Assembly: GCA_947167075.1 (NCBI GenBank)
Contig: CAMVGR010000017.1
Span: 1-38,834 of the forward strand
DNA length: 38,834 nucleotides
From: an uncultured Bacteroidales bacterium
GTDB taxonomy: Bacteria; Bacteroidota; Bacteroidia; Bacteroidales; P3
Reading direction: 5' to 3'
In this document: positions 6,573 through 13,809 of the stretch, in pieces
Numbering within the stretch: the stretch's first letter is position 1
Layout of the letters: every line of letters starts with the position of its first letter
The notes under the pieces: model-generated
The model's input: the letters and a program-made list of their open reading frames with translations, nothing else
Database searches by the model: none
Told to the model about the DNA's origin: nothing
Program-made: the position numbers and the translations under genes

Positions 6573-7469
6573 CTATTTCTTTCTAGCTCGTGGGTGGGCA
6601 TGTTTGTATACATCTTTTAGGTGCTCCAGGCTCACGTGGGTGTACAGTTCCGTCGTCTGCAGACTCTCGTGGCCCAACAGCTCCTGTATCGCCCTTAGAT
6701 TGGCCCCATTGTTGAGCATGTGCGTTGCAAAACTGTGGCGAAACACATGTGGCGACTTGCGGTCGGCGGTGCTCAGTAGGGTCATGTAGCGGCGCACTGT
6801 GAGGTACACATCGTTGGCTGTAATCTGGTGGCCTTTACGTCCCAAAAACATCCATTCTCTATCGTCCCATTCCTGGTGTTTTAACGTTAAATATTGTGAA
6901 ATATTGCGTGCCAATTCACTTTCTATCGGAATTATTCGCTCTTTGTTGCGTTTGCCAAGCACTTTGATGGTCAAAGCGTCGAGGTCTACACTGCGTTCGC
7001 GCAAGCCTACCAGTTCGGCCCTACGCATGCCTGTTTCGTATAGCAACCGTAGCATCAATCGGTCGCGCTGCCCGATATAATTGTCGGCAAAAAGGCCAGC
7101 ATCGTAAAGATGCTCCACCTCGCCCACCTGGTAGAACACAGGCAACCGCTTAGGCTGCTTGGGTGCATTCACACTAGCCATCAGGTCGCGGTCGAACATG
7201 CCATGCTTTCTCAAAAACCGCAGCCAACTGCCGACAGCCGACAGCCGCCACTTGACCGTCGAAGCATTCTCGCCACGTTCCATGTGGGACATCTCCCATG
7301 TGCGCAGGTCGGTCGAGGTAAGATCGTCCAGCTGCTCCACCTCCACACCACGCAGGTAGCTCTGCAGCTCAGCGAGGACAGACATGTATGCCTCCACCGT
7401 GCGACTCGACAAACGTCGCTCCGAGGCCATATAGTCATGAAACCGGACTATGGATTCATCTATACTCAT
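6573..7469 (-). CDS. xerC: Tyrosine recombinase XerC/XerD type
   Basis: 298 residues from the ATG at 7469, the normal size for XerC/D. An N-terminal SAM-like DNA-binding domain (about 1-90) precedes the catalytic domain. Catalytic residues visible: Arg149 (GMRRAEL), Lys173 (LGKRNKER), His241 and Arg244 (HVFRHSFATH), His267 (LLGHES) and nucleophile Tyr276 (TTELYTH). It probably resolves chromosome dimers at dif, judging from standard length and housekeeping context next to hpf; XerC and XerD cannot be told apart here. The open frame runs 23 codons further upstream through the promoter. With the start at 7469 the -7 box TATTTTTG ends six bases before the ATG, so the mRNA is probably leaderless. 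Confidence 0.9.
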   Translation of the reverse strand: MSIDESIVRFHDYMASERRLSSRTVEAYMSVLAELQSYLRGVEVEQLDDLTSTDLRTWEMSHMERGENASTVKWRLSAVGSWLRFLRKHGMFDRDLMASVNAPKQPKRLPVFYQVGEVEHLYDAGLFADNYIGQRDRLMLRLLYETGMRRAELVGLRERSVDLDALTIKVLGKRNKERIIPIESELARNISQYLTLKHQEWDDREWMFLGRKGHQITANDVYLTVRRYMTLLSTADRKSPHVFRHSFATHMLNNGANLRAIQELLGHESLQTTELYTHVSLEHLKDVYKHAHPRARKK

Positions 7470-7474
7470 CGGAT

Positions 7475-7507
7475 GCAAAAATACGAAAAAAAATTCCGTC
7501 CTGCAAA
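7475..7507 (-). promoter_or_regulatory. Promoter of xerC-hpf
   Basis: Minus strand: TTTG (7507-7504), a 20-base spacer, TATTTTTGC (7483-7475). A full match to the Bacteroidetes promoter consensus. The start codon at 7469 leaves almost no room for a 5' leader. Confidence 0.7.
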
Positions 7508-7853
7508 TTTTTAACATTTCGCAATCCATTCTTCCCATACTGCGTTGCCCTGCTCGCCATCGGCCTGCTCCCCATTATTCCACATCCACAGCCCATTTTC
7601 CGCCTTGGTAGCACGCGCTGACTTACTTTTCTCCCACCTGCCTCCCACAATCAACGCAGATACACCACTCCAGCACGGATCATTCGCAGTGCAGCTACGG
7701 AGGAAGTACGGAAATAGTAATAGCCGCCACACCCTATCCATCCATATCCCCACCGCAGACTATCCGCACACCAATCATACATGCAACGCACTATATATCT
7801 GTTATATAGCAAACCTACGTAAACATAAACTCCTCTAATTCAACCCCTACGAC

Positions 7854-7919
7854 GTACCTGCACCGTACTTCATCCGTACATGCACCGTACATGCACCGTA
7901 GATGAACCGTGACTGCCGT
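7854..7919. repeat. 11-bp tandem array, five to six units
   Basis: Head-to-tail 11-mers with consensus GTACATGCACC: units start at 7854, 7865, 7876, 7887 and 7898, plus a degenerate one at 7909. Units 3 and 4 are identical. There are no spacers, so this is not a CRISPR array. It shares its period, not its sequence, with the other intergenic arrays. Confidence 0.85.
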
Positions 7920-8016
7920 GTGACGACACGAATCTTTGGCGGAGCTTCCACGCGGCATTTACTTTGAATCCTGCCGTTTAGGATACCTCACACAGTGTGG
8001 GCGTTTGAAAAATAAT

Positions 8017-8047
8017 CTTGTCAGTTTCAAAATTATGTGTATTTTTG
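8017..8047 (+). promoter_or_regulatory. Promoter of the rubredoxin unit
   Basis: CTTG (8017-8020), a 19-base spacer, then TATTTTTG (8040-8047): a near-perfect Bacteroidetes -33/-7 pair. It lies about 80 bases before the 14-codon reading frame at 8129 and about 210 bases before rubredoxin. Confidence 0.65.
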
Positions 8048-8128
8048 CATCATCAAAATAATATCAAAGATACATCTGCTCGACATAACAAATTAAACAT
8101 TTAACGTATAAATCAAATATTTTACACA

Positions 8129-8173
8129 ATGAAAAAAACAATTATCTTTTTAAGCATGCTGCTGGTGCAGTAA
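8129..8173 (+). pseudogene. Signal-peptide remnant or leader peptide (14 codons)
   Basis: The frame reads MKKTIIFLSMLLVQ and then stops with TAA. This looks exactly like the start of a Bacteroidota signal peptide (Met, two Lys, hydrophobic run) but is cut off before any cleavage site. It lies downstream of a good promoter and 85 bases ahead of rubredoxin. Either it is the stub of a lost exported protein whose promoter now serves rubredoxin, or it is a translated upstream frame. No continuation in another frame is recognisable. Confidence 0.4.
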
Positions 8174-8258
8174 GACAAAATATTGGCCAACGAACAATAA
8201 TAATTGTCCGATTCTGTTATTAATTATATTGTTAACAACCCTAAATCAATAAAAGACA

Positions 8259-8417
8259 ATGGAGAAATACGTTTGCAACATTTGCGGATATGTGTATGAT
8301 CCCGCAGTTGGCGACCCAGACAACGGCATCGCCCCCGGAACCAAATTCGAAGACCTGCCCGCCGATTGGGTATGTCCACTTTGCTCTGTGGACAAGAGTC
8401 ACTTTGAGAAGCAATGA
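8259..8417 (+). CDS. Rubredoxin
   Basis: 52 residues, the classical length. Two CxxC knuckles bind one iron: Cys6 and Cys9 ([11 protein letters not shown]) and Cys39 and Cys42 (WVCPLC), with the family core [17 protein letters not shown] between them. A cytoplasmic one-electron carrier. In anaerobes it commonly donates electrons to rubrerythrin-type peroxidases or flavodiiron proteins. It is too short to be flagged by many gene callers. The ferritin gene starts 103 bases downstream on the same strand, and a reverse rubrerythrin lies 5 kb away, so an oxygen/iron defence role is likely by context. Confidence 0.96.
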   Translation: MEKYVCNICGYVYDPAVGDPDNGIAPGTKFEDLPADWVCPLCSVDKSHFEKQ

Positions 8418-8520
8418 CAAAAATGTAGTAATGTGCCTGCGTGCGGATGTGGTGGCCATGTCTACACATTTGATTGGCATATTACTAAATCGATAAATTA
8501 ACGTATAAAGAGTAATAATC

Positions 8521-9036
8521 ATGCTTAACAAAAAAGTATCCGACCTGCTTAACGAGCAGATCAACAAGGAGCTCTACAGCGCCTATCTCTATCTGGACAT
8601 GAACAACTACTTCGACAAGCGCGGCCTCAACGGCTTCGCCAACTGGTACATGATCCAGGCCCAGGAAGAGCGTGACCACGCCATGCTCATCTACAAGTAC
8701 ATGCAGAACAACGACTGCCCCATCACCCTCAATGCCATTGCCAAACCCGACAAGGTGTACAAGAAGGACATGGACGTACTGAAAGCCGGTTTGGAGCACG
8801 AGGAGTACGTCACCGCCTCCATACACACCATCTACGATGCCGCCAGCAAGGTGAAAGACTTCCGCACCATGCAGTTCCTCGACTGGTTCGTCAAGGAGCA
8901 GGGCGAGGAGGAGACCAACGCCCGCGACATGATCTCGAAGATGGAGCTCTTCGGCAGCGATGCCCGTAGCCTCTACATGCTTAATCAGGAGCTTGCCGCC
9001 CGCACCTACAGTGCCCCCAGCCTGGTGCTCGACTAA
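8521..9036 (+). CDS. ftn: Bacterial non-heme ferritin
   Basis: 171 residues, a full-length ferritin four-helix bundle. Ferroxidase ligands are visible in NEQINKELYSAYLYLDMN (Glu17 region), QAQEERDHAM (ExxH, about 49-53), the LEHEEY helix and FVKEQGEEE. Oxidises Fe(II) and stores it as a mineral in a 24-mer shell. Codon use is strongly biased (CTC, ATC, AAG, GAG), suggesting high expression. It follows rubredoxin and ends at a strong terminator, then the Na+/phosphate transporter has its own promoter. Confidence 0.95.
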   Translation: MLNKKVSDLLNEQINKELYSAYLYLDMNNYFDKRGLNGFANWYMIQAQEERDHAMLIYKYMQNNDCPITLNAIAKPDKVYKKDMDVLKAGLEHEEYVTASIHTIYDAASKVKDFRTMQFLDWFVKEQGEEETNARDMISKMELFGSDARSLYMLNQELAARTYSAPSLVLD

Positions 9037-9060
9037 AAGCAAAGAGCCTTACCTATCATA

Positions 9061-9088
9061 TAGCCGTGCAGCTTAGGTTGCACGGCTA
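9061..9088 (+). terminator. Terminator after ferritin
   Basis: Perfect 10-bp stem TAGCCGTGCA (9061-9070) with 9079-9088, 8-base loop, followed by CTTTTTTT. Confidence 0.9.
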
Positions 9089-9136
9089 CTTTTTTTGTAG
9101 TCCCCCTCGCAAAACTTAACAATTTCTTAATCTTAA

Positions 9137-9171
9137 TGTAACCATATTGTAACATTACGATTGTACTTTTG
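9137..9171 (+). promoter_or_regulatory. Promoter with Pho-box-like direct repeat before the Na+/Pi transporter
   Basis: Two 7-mers TGTAACC (9137-9143) and TGTAACA (9148-9154) are separated by the AT-rich tetramer ATAT, an 11-bp repeat step like the one PhoB-type regulators use. Ten bases later comes the -7 box TACTTTTG (9164-9171). There is no TTTG -33 box, so activator dependence is plausible. Binding by a PhoB homologue is inference. Confidence 0.5.
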
Positions 9172-9198
9172 CCGTCAGAAAATAATAATGTTACAACG

Positions 9199-10881
9199 AT
9201 GAAAATCACTGAAATTCTACTGATTATTATCAATTTTGCAGGGGCACTGGCAGTGTTTCTCTTCTCCATGAAGATGATGAGCGAGGGCCTGCAGAAGGTG
9301 GCAGGCAGCCGGCTGAGGGCCATCTTGCATCATTTCACAGGCACTCCGCTGAGCGGTATACTGACAGGTACTGCCATCACAGCAATCATCCAAAGCTCGT
9401 CGGCCACGACGGTAATGGTGGTCAGCCTGGTAAACGCAGGCATGCTATCACTGGCAGGGGCTGTGTCTGTGATTATGGGAGCCAATATCGGCACCACAGC
9501 CACCGCATGGCTCATCACACTGCTTGGCCTAGGCGATGGGGGAGATGGCATTCCGCTCTCTCTGCTGCTGGGGGCTGTGAGCCTCTTCTTCCTTTTCTCG
9601 AAGCGCGACCGTATGAGGTCTATCGGACAGACCATCATCGGATTGGCTCTGTTGCTCTTCGGCATGGACCTGCTACAATCGGCTATGCCCAACCTCGAGG
9701 ACTATCCCTCATTCCTAAAGACATTGGCCACACTGGGAGATAATGGTATTTGGTCCATCCTCTTGTTTATCGTAGTCGGCACCCTGCTCACCTGCCTCGT
9801 GCAGTCCTCGTCGGCTATGATGGCTATCACACTGCTGATGTGCTACAATGGGTGGATAGGGTTCGACGTGGCTGTGGCCCTGGTGATGGGGCAAAATATC
9901 GGCACCACCATTACTGCCAACCTAGCTGCCGTAGTGGGTGGCATCGCCGGCAAGAAAGCAGCACGGGCACACCTGGTGTTCAACTGCGTAGGTGTGATCA
10001 TCACCCTGGTGTTCTTCCGACCCATTGTAAACCTCGTACATCTACTCTCCCCTAGCGATCTGCCGTTGGCTATTACCATCTTCCACACCCTTTTCAACGT
10101 GGGCAACACCATCCTCCTTTCATTCTTTATTCCTCAGATACTGAAAATTGTGGACTGGATGGTGAAGGAAAAACAAGAAGGGCCGGACGACGACGAATTC
10201 CGACTGAACTACCTTCAGCCTACCCTGCTCAGCACCGCCGAGCTGAACCTGCAGAGTGCCAAAGACGAGATTGAAGAATACTCTAAACGCGTGATACGGA
10301 TGTATGGGTTCCTGCCCTCCTTGCTCTCAGCCAAGAGCCAAGAAGAATTTGATAGCACCATTCAGCGGATTGCCAAGTATGAACGTATCACCGACCACAT
10401 GGATATGGAAATCACACGCTTCCTAACACGTGTGGGGAGCGGCGACGTCAGCCAACACGCATCCGAACGCATACGCTCCATGCTACGCATTTCCGACAAT
10501 ATGGAGAGCATCGGCGACACCATCTATCAGATTGCGCTGACACGCCAAACCAAACGTGCCGAAGCGGTCCACTTCAGCAAAGAGCTGAACGACAACCTAG
10601 CCCACATGGGAGAGCTGGTGCAAAAAGCCCTTACTGTCATGGACTCCAACCTACACGACTACGACCATGCCGACCTGGAGACCGCATACGCGATCGAGCG
10701 CGACATAAATCAACTGAGGGATAAGCTCCGTTCGCAATACCTCGATGATGTAAAGTCAGGTAGATTCGACTATCAAGTCGGCATTGCCTACAGCAACCTA
10801 TTTGCTCTCTACGAAAAGATGGGCGACTACATCATAAACGTCAGCGAATCTATCGACGACAGCAATAAGCATATCAAGTGA
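9199..10881 (+). CDS. Na+/phosphate cotransporter with C-terminal PhoU-like domain
   Basis: 560 residues from the ATG at 9199; an upstream TTG overlaps the -7 box and is rejected. The membrane half has two inverted repeats of the NptA/PNaS family, each with its QSSSA signature: IIQSSSATTVM near residue 65 and LVQSSSAMMAI near 205, each followed by an MGxNIGTT loop. The C-terminal part from about residue 350 is a helical PhoU-like domain. It imports phosphate with sodium at the inner membrane. A Pho-box-like repeat in the promoter fits phosphate-starvation control. No other phosphate gene is adjacent. Confidence 0.93.
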   Translation: MKITEILLIIINFAGALAVFLFSMKMMSEGLQKVAGSRLRAILHHFTGTPLSGILTGTAITAIIQSSSATTVMVVSLVNAGMLSLAGAVSVIMGANIGTTATAWLITLLGLGDGGDGIPLSLLLGAVSLFFLFSKRDRMRSIGQTIIGLALLLFGMDLLQSAMPNLEDYPSFLKTLATLGDNGIWSILLFIVVGTLLTCLVQSSSAMMAITLLMCYNGWIGFDVAVALVMGQNIGTTITANLAAVVGGIAGKKAARAHLVFNCVGVIITLVFFRPIVNLVHLLSPSDLPLAITIFHTLFNVGNTILLSFFIPQILKIVDWMVKEKQEGPDDDEFRLNYLQPTLLSTAELNLQSAKDEIEEYSKRVIRMYGFLPSLLSAKSQEEFDSTIQRIAKYERITDHMDMEITRFLTRVGSGDVSQHASERIRSMLRISDNMESIGDTIYQIALTRQTKRAEAVHFSKELNDNLAHMGELVQKALTVMDSNLHDYDHADLETAYAIERDINQLRDKLRSQYLDDVKSGRFDYQVGIAYSNLFALYEKMGDYIINVSESIDDSNKHIK

Positions 10882-11087
10882 TAATATCCACAAGAGTGTC
10901 CCTAGTTCCTTGCCATAAGGCGGCGAATGAAATCGAGTAGCCCTGGGGTTATGACATTTCGGCTAATACACTTCACTCTCCCTCATGCGAACTGTAGGGG
11001 CACTCTCTTTACCCACATTGTGTTTTTTAGTGGCTATCTTCGACTGCAGATACACGACAATTATCTTATTCGGCAACAATAGACACT

Positions 11088-11813
11088 TTATCTCGGAGCC
11101 ACGACGATGTAGGGCTGCAGCTGCCAAGGCTTGGGGGTCATGGTGCAGAACCAGTCGTAGAAGAAGGCCACGAGGCTGACCTGCGTGTAGCCGTCGGGGT
11201 GGCCGTCGGTGATGTCGCAGGGGTCGGCCATGGTGAGGAGGTCGTCGTCGTAGGTATCCGTGGTGCCACGGTCGTCGTAGCCGATGCAGACGGTCCAGTG
11301 GCCACCCCATAGGTTCCAGCACACCATGATGGGCCTCCCCGCCTCCAGCTGCTGACGGAAGTATTGGGCGGCCTCGCCGTAGTCGGCGAAGGTCTGCGTG
11401 GCGTTGCCCACGGCCTGTATGCCCACGAGGGCGGTGTCCATGAGCAGTGCCAGACTGGTGTCGGGATGGAAGCTTGACGCTACAATAGCGAAGTCCTCGC
11501 GGCTGTCGAAGTAGCGATAAACCTCCTCTACGCTGGTGCCGTAGTCTGTCCATTGCACGGCGCTACCCGGCTGTGCGTCGGATGTACGGCTGTCGACGTG
11601 GGTGTGCATCTTCTCGGCCAACCCCTCCTCTTTCTCGTCGTCGACGTGGTAATACTGCATCACCATCTGTGCCGCCACACAGCCACAGGTGTACTCCGTG
11701 GTCTGCTGCCGAGTCGGAAAACCTTTCAGCAAAACCCCATCACCCGAGTGGTTGCCCCTGCACCCCGCCAGCATCAGCAGGACAACAGGCATAGCAAATA
11801 ATAATCTATCCAT
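11088..11813 (-). CDS. C39-like papain-fold lipoprotein
   Basis: 241 residues from the ATG at 11813; an in-frame ATG at 11840 would add nine residues. Lipobox LMLAGC with Cys18 gives membrane anchoring on the periplasmic or outer face. The mature part fits the C39-like (Peptidase_C39_2) papain fold: candidate nucleophile Cys43 in YTCGCVAAQMVMQYY, His172 in GGHWTVCIGYDD, and Asp197 in ADP. The residue after the nucleophile's Gly is Cys45, where Pro is frequent. C39 domains free of an ABC transporter usually have unknown substrates; I cannot tell protease from other cysteine hydrolase. It stands alone, with intergenic regions on both sides. Confidence 0.75.
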   Translation of the reverse strand: MDRLLFAMPVVLLMLAGCRGNHSGDGVLLKGFPTRQQTTEYTCGCVAAQMVMQYYHVDDEKEEGLAEKMHTHVDSRTSDAQPGSAVQWTDYGTSVEEVYRYFDSREDFAIVASSFHPDTSLALLMDTALVGIQAVGNATQTFADYGEAAQYFRQQLEAGRPIMVCWNLWGGHWTVCIGYDDRGTTDTYDDDLLTMADPCDITDGHPDGYTQVSLVAFFYDWFCTMTPKPWQLQPYIVVAPR

Positions 11814-12045
11814 GACGTTTTGTCTCTCTTTGACGGTCATTCCAATTATTCAGCTTCGTTGAAAAGTAAGGTATGTATTGTATAACGGCAGTTATAAACA
11901 ATGTGGCTCCGTACTTTTCATTTATTTCATGTGGCCATTCTTCGGTTCGGCAATGCAAGCAGTCTTTCATCGCGCTCACTCTTACGAATGGTTGTTTTTA
12001 GTTCGACGGCGCAATTATTATACTTGTCATTTATGTTTTATCGGA

Positions 12046-12297
12046 TTATGCAATTGCCGTACCTCGCGAGTACAACGACTCGGGAGCAAAACCTATCTCG
12101 TTGTGCCAATCAACGGTGAACGGATCGAGTGTATACGAACGGAAATAATCCATGTCCTGAAGCTTGCGACAGATACCTTTCTGCATCAGGGGGACAAAGT
12201 CAACATCACGGACCTCACCATTGTTAAAGGTGAGGCGGAGAATATAATCCCTGACATATTCTGCAGATAACACTTTCAATATCAAAGGTTCTTTCAT
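12046..12297 (-). CDS. DUF2442 protein, partner of DUF4160
   Basis: 83 residues with the DUF2442 pattern: a beta strand pair (YILRLTFNNGEVRDVDF), then PLMQKGICRKLQDMDYF and the DWHNEIGFAPESLY ending. Members are small proteins, some with a proposed DNA-binding N-terminal fold. The gene starts six bases behind the DUF4160 gene, a recurrent pairing in bacteria. A toxin-antitoxin-like role is often suspected for such small pairs but is not shown by this sequence. Confidence 0.8.
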   Translation of the reverse strand: MKEPLILKVLSAEYVRDYILRLTFNNGEVRDVDFVPLMQKGICRKLQDMDYFRSYTLDPFTVDWHNEIGFAPESLYSRGTAIA

Positions 12298-12303
12298 TAC
12301 ACT

Positions 12304-12561
12304 TTATCTTAAGGGTTCAATCTTTTCGGCAGCTTCGCTGTTGGCCAACCGTCGCCAGTTCTCCATCAGTTCCTCTTTGTGCAAGTCAAGCCACTCATAG
12401 ACAAGGCGCAAAGCCCTGCGCGAGAGGGTGCCAGTGACACGTCCATCTGCTATATCGATGGTGGCTTCGTCGCCCTCGTACCATACGTGGAAATGAGGAG
12501 GATTGTGGTCACCAATGTACATATAGATGAATATCCCGAAAAATTTACTTATCTCTGGCAT
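12304..12561 (-). CDS. DUF4160 protein
   Basis: 85 residues from the ATG at 12561, opening MPEISKFFGIFIYMYIGDHN, followed by PPHFHVWYEGDEATIDI, the hallmark of DUF4160. The C-terminal helix ends in KEELMENWRRL. A longer frame to 12624 would read through the promoter and is rejected. The TATCTTTGC box lies 19 bases upstream of the start. Function unknown; it always needs reading together with the DUF2442 gene six bases behind it. Confidence 0.85.
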   Translation of the reverse strand: MPEISKFFGIFIYMYIGDHNPPHFHVWYEGDEATIDIADGRVTGTLSRRALRLVYEWLDLHKEELMENWRRLANSEAAEKIEPLR

Positions 12562-12579
12562 AACAATATTTTTCGAAGT

Positions 12580-12588
12580 GCAAAGATA
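12580..12588 (-). promoter_or_regulatory. -7 promoter element of the DUF4160-DUF2442 pair
   Basis: TATCTTTGC on the minus strand, ending 18 bases before the start codon at 12561. It implies a short leader of roughly a dozen bases. No good -33 box seen. Confidence 0.6.
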
Positions 12589-12973
12589 CGAAATATATTC
12601 AAACTGGCAATTTTTATTTTTCAATCCGACTCCTATGCTGGGAAAAAACTCTTTTTGGGCTTTGTATTTCTCTCAAAGGGTTGCATTTCTTATTGGTACT
12701 TACCTATTATCCTGATCTGCAGATGCAATATCTATATCAAGTTTAATAGTAATAAGTTCACTCTGGTACAAAGATGCAAAGAATATCGCTCGCGACATAA
12801 CTCTACATTCTACCACATCAATAGCTTAGGATAATACCACTCTCGCATCAGGACAGCCATGCCATGGCATTCCACCCAGATTTATGGCCAAAAGCATCAT
12901 AAAGCATTGATAAGCAATGGTATATATGTAAAAATACAATTAAAAGACTGATTACCAGTCATAAAGACCGACC

Positions 12974-13039
12974 ATCTCTTACTCATCTCCTAGTCATCTC
13001 TTTGTTATCTCCTAGTCAAGACTTAGAAAAGTAAGAGAT
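12974..13039 (+). repeat. 66-bp intergenic element, copy 1
   Basis: Six consecutive 11-bp units. Units 1-4 are ATCTCTTACTC, ATCTCCTAGTC, ATCTCTTTGTT and ATCTCCTAGTC; unit 5 (13018-13028) is degenerate. Unit 6 (13029-13039) is the reverse complement of unit 1 with one mismatch. The 13 bases before unit 1, TAAAGACCGACC with its neighbours, are nearly identical in copy 2. Confidence 0.85.
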
Positions 13040-13182
13040 AGATAGGCGTTCGAAAGAGGGTGATAAATATTTGTCGTGGGCGACATATTAGGGCATTCTA
13101 GGTTGTTTTGTGGGTATTTTGGCCAAATGGTCAGAGCCTAGGGTGGAGAAATAAAATATTTTTGCAGGTTATGTAAAAAATA

Positions 13183-13214
13183 TTTCTCCATGTCATAAAA
13201 TGTGCGTATCTTTG
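13183..13214 (+). promoter_or_regulatory. Promoter of rubrerythrin-lpxK
   Basis: TTTC (13183-13186), a 20-base spacer and TATCTTTG (13207-13214), one mismatch from the Bacteroidetes consensus. The start codon follows about 50 bases later. Confidence 0.65.
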
Positions 13215-13263
13215 CACTTGCAATTAATGGCAAATTTATTAACCCTAAAACAAAGAAAACGAT

Positions 13264-13806
13264 ATGAGCAAGAAATTTATCTGCCCCGTGTGCGGATACG
13301 TCTACGAAGGAGACGAAATGCCTGAGAAATGCCCCATTTGCGGCAAACCTATGCAGGAAGTGAAAGAAGACATCAAGACCTGGGCTGCCGAGCACATCGT
13401 CGGCGTGGCCAAAGATGCCCCCGAGGATATCAAGATGGACCTCCGTGCCAACTTTGAAGGCGAGTGCAAAGAAGTGGGCATGTACCTAGCCATGGCTCGC
13501 GTGGCTCATCGCGAGGGATACCCCGAGATTGGTCTCTACTGGGAGAAAGCCGCCTGGGAAGAAGCCGAGCACGCCGCCAAATTTGCCGAACTGCTGGGCG
13601 AGGTGCTGACCGATAGCACCAAGGAGAACTTGAAGATGCGCGTCGATGCCGAATACGGTGCCACCGCCGGCAAGACCGACCTGGCCAAACGTGCCAAAGC
13701 CCTCAACCTCGATGCCATCCACGACACAGTGCACGAGATGGCTCGCGACGAGGCTCGCCACGGCAAGGCTCTGGAAGGCCTGTTGAACCGCTACTTCAAT
13801 AAATGA
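13264..13806 (+). CDS. Reverse-order rubrerythrin
   Basis: 180 residues. The rubredoxin-like iron site is at the N-terminus (Cys7, Cys10, Cys23, Cys26) and the ferritin-like diiron domain follows (residues about 50-180), the opposite of classical rubrerythrin. Diiron ligands appear in [26 protein letters not shown] (ExxH), the VDAEYG helix and [11 protein letters not shown] (second ExxH). Such proteins reduce hydrogen peroxide (and in clostridia oxygen) in the cytoplasm of anaerobes, with electrons relayed from NADH via a reductase and rubredoxin. Codon bias is strong. lpxK starts three bases after its stop, an unexpected partner. Confidence 0.93.
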   Translation: MSKKFICPVCGYVYEGDEMPEKCPICGKPMQEVKEDIKTWAAEHIVGVAKDAPEDIKMDLRANFEGECKEVGMYLAMARVAHREGYPEIGLYWEKAAWEEAEHAAKFAELLGEVLTDSTKENLKMRVDAEYGATAGKTDLAKRAKALNLDAIHDTVHEMARDEARHGKALEGLLNRYFNK

Positions 13807-13809
13807 TAG

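Larger units (their letters stand above)
7508..8128. other. Long intergenic region between xerC and the rubredoxin unit
   Basis: About 620 bases with no gene I can support. Open frames here (for example 7511-7753 minus and 7545-7838 plus) show no family resemblance and no good start. The region holds an 11-bp repeat array (7854-7919) and the promoter at 8017-8047. The part at 7540-7700 is GC-rich and could be a decayed coding sequence, but I cannot identify it. Confidence 0.5.
12589..13263. other. Gene-free region upstream of rubrerythrin
   Basis: About 675 bases without a supportable gene. The open frame at 12379-12834 (plus) is antisense to DUF4160 and then random. The stretch contains copy 1 of the 66-bp element (12974-13039) and the rubrerythrin promoter (13183-13214). 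It is AT-rich relative to its flanks. Confidence 0.6.

Noticed and set aside
7511..7753. 80-codon open frame on the minus strand
   Set aside because: It overlaps the xerC upstream region, has no recognisable family, and its composition is ordinary for random frame; possibly decayed, but not supportable as a gene.
7854..7919. Short repeats looking like a CRISPR array
   Set aside because: Units are 11 bp with no spacers and no cas genes nearby.
10882..11087. Possible small RNA between the phosphate transporter and the C39-like gene
   Set aside because: No hairpin with T-tail and no promoter box found; nothing to support it.
10963..11553. 196-codon open frame, Arg/His-rich
   Set aside because: It is the shadow of the C39-like lipoprotein in another frame of the same strand; its composition is typical of a wrong-frame GC-rich translation.
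12379..12834. 151-codon open frame on the plus strand
   Set aside because: Antisense to DUF4160 and then AT-rich non-coding sequence; no domain and no start signal.
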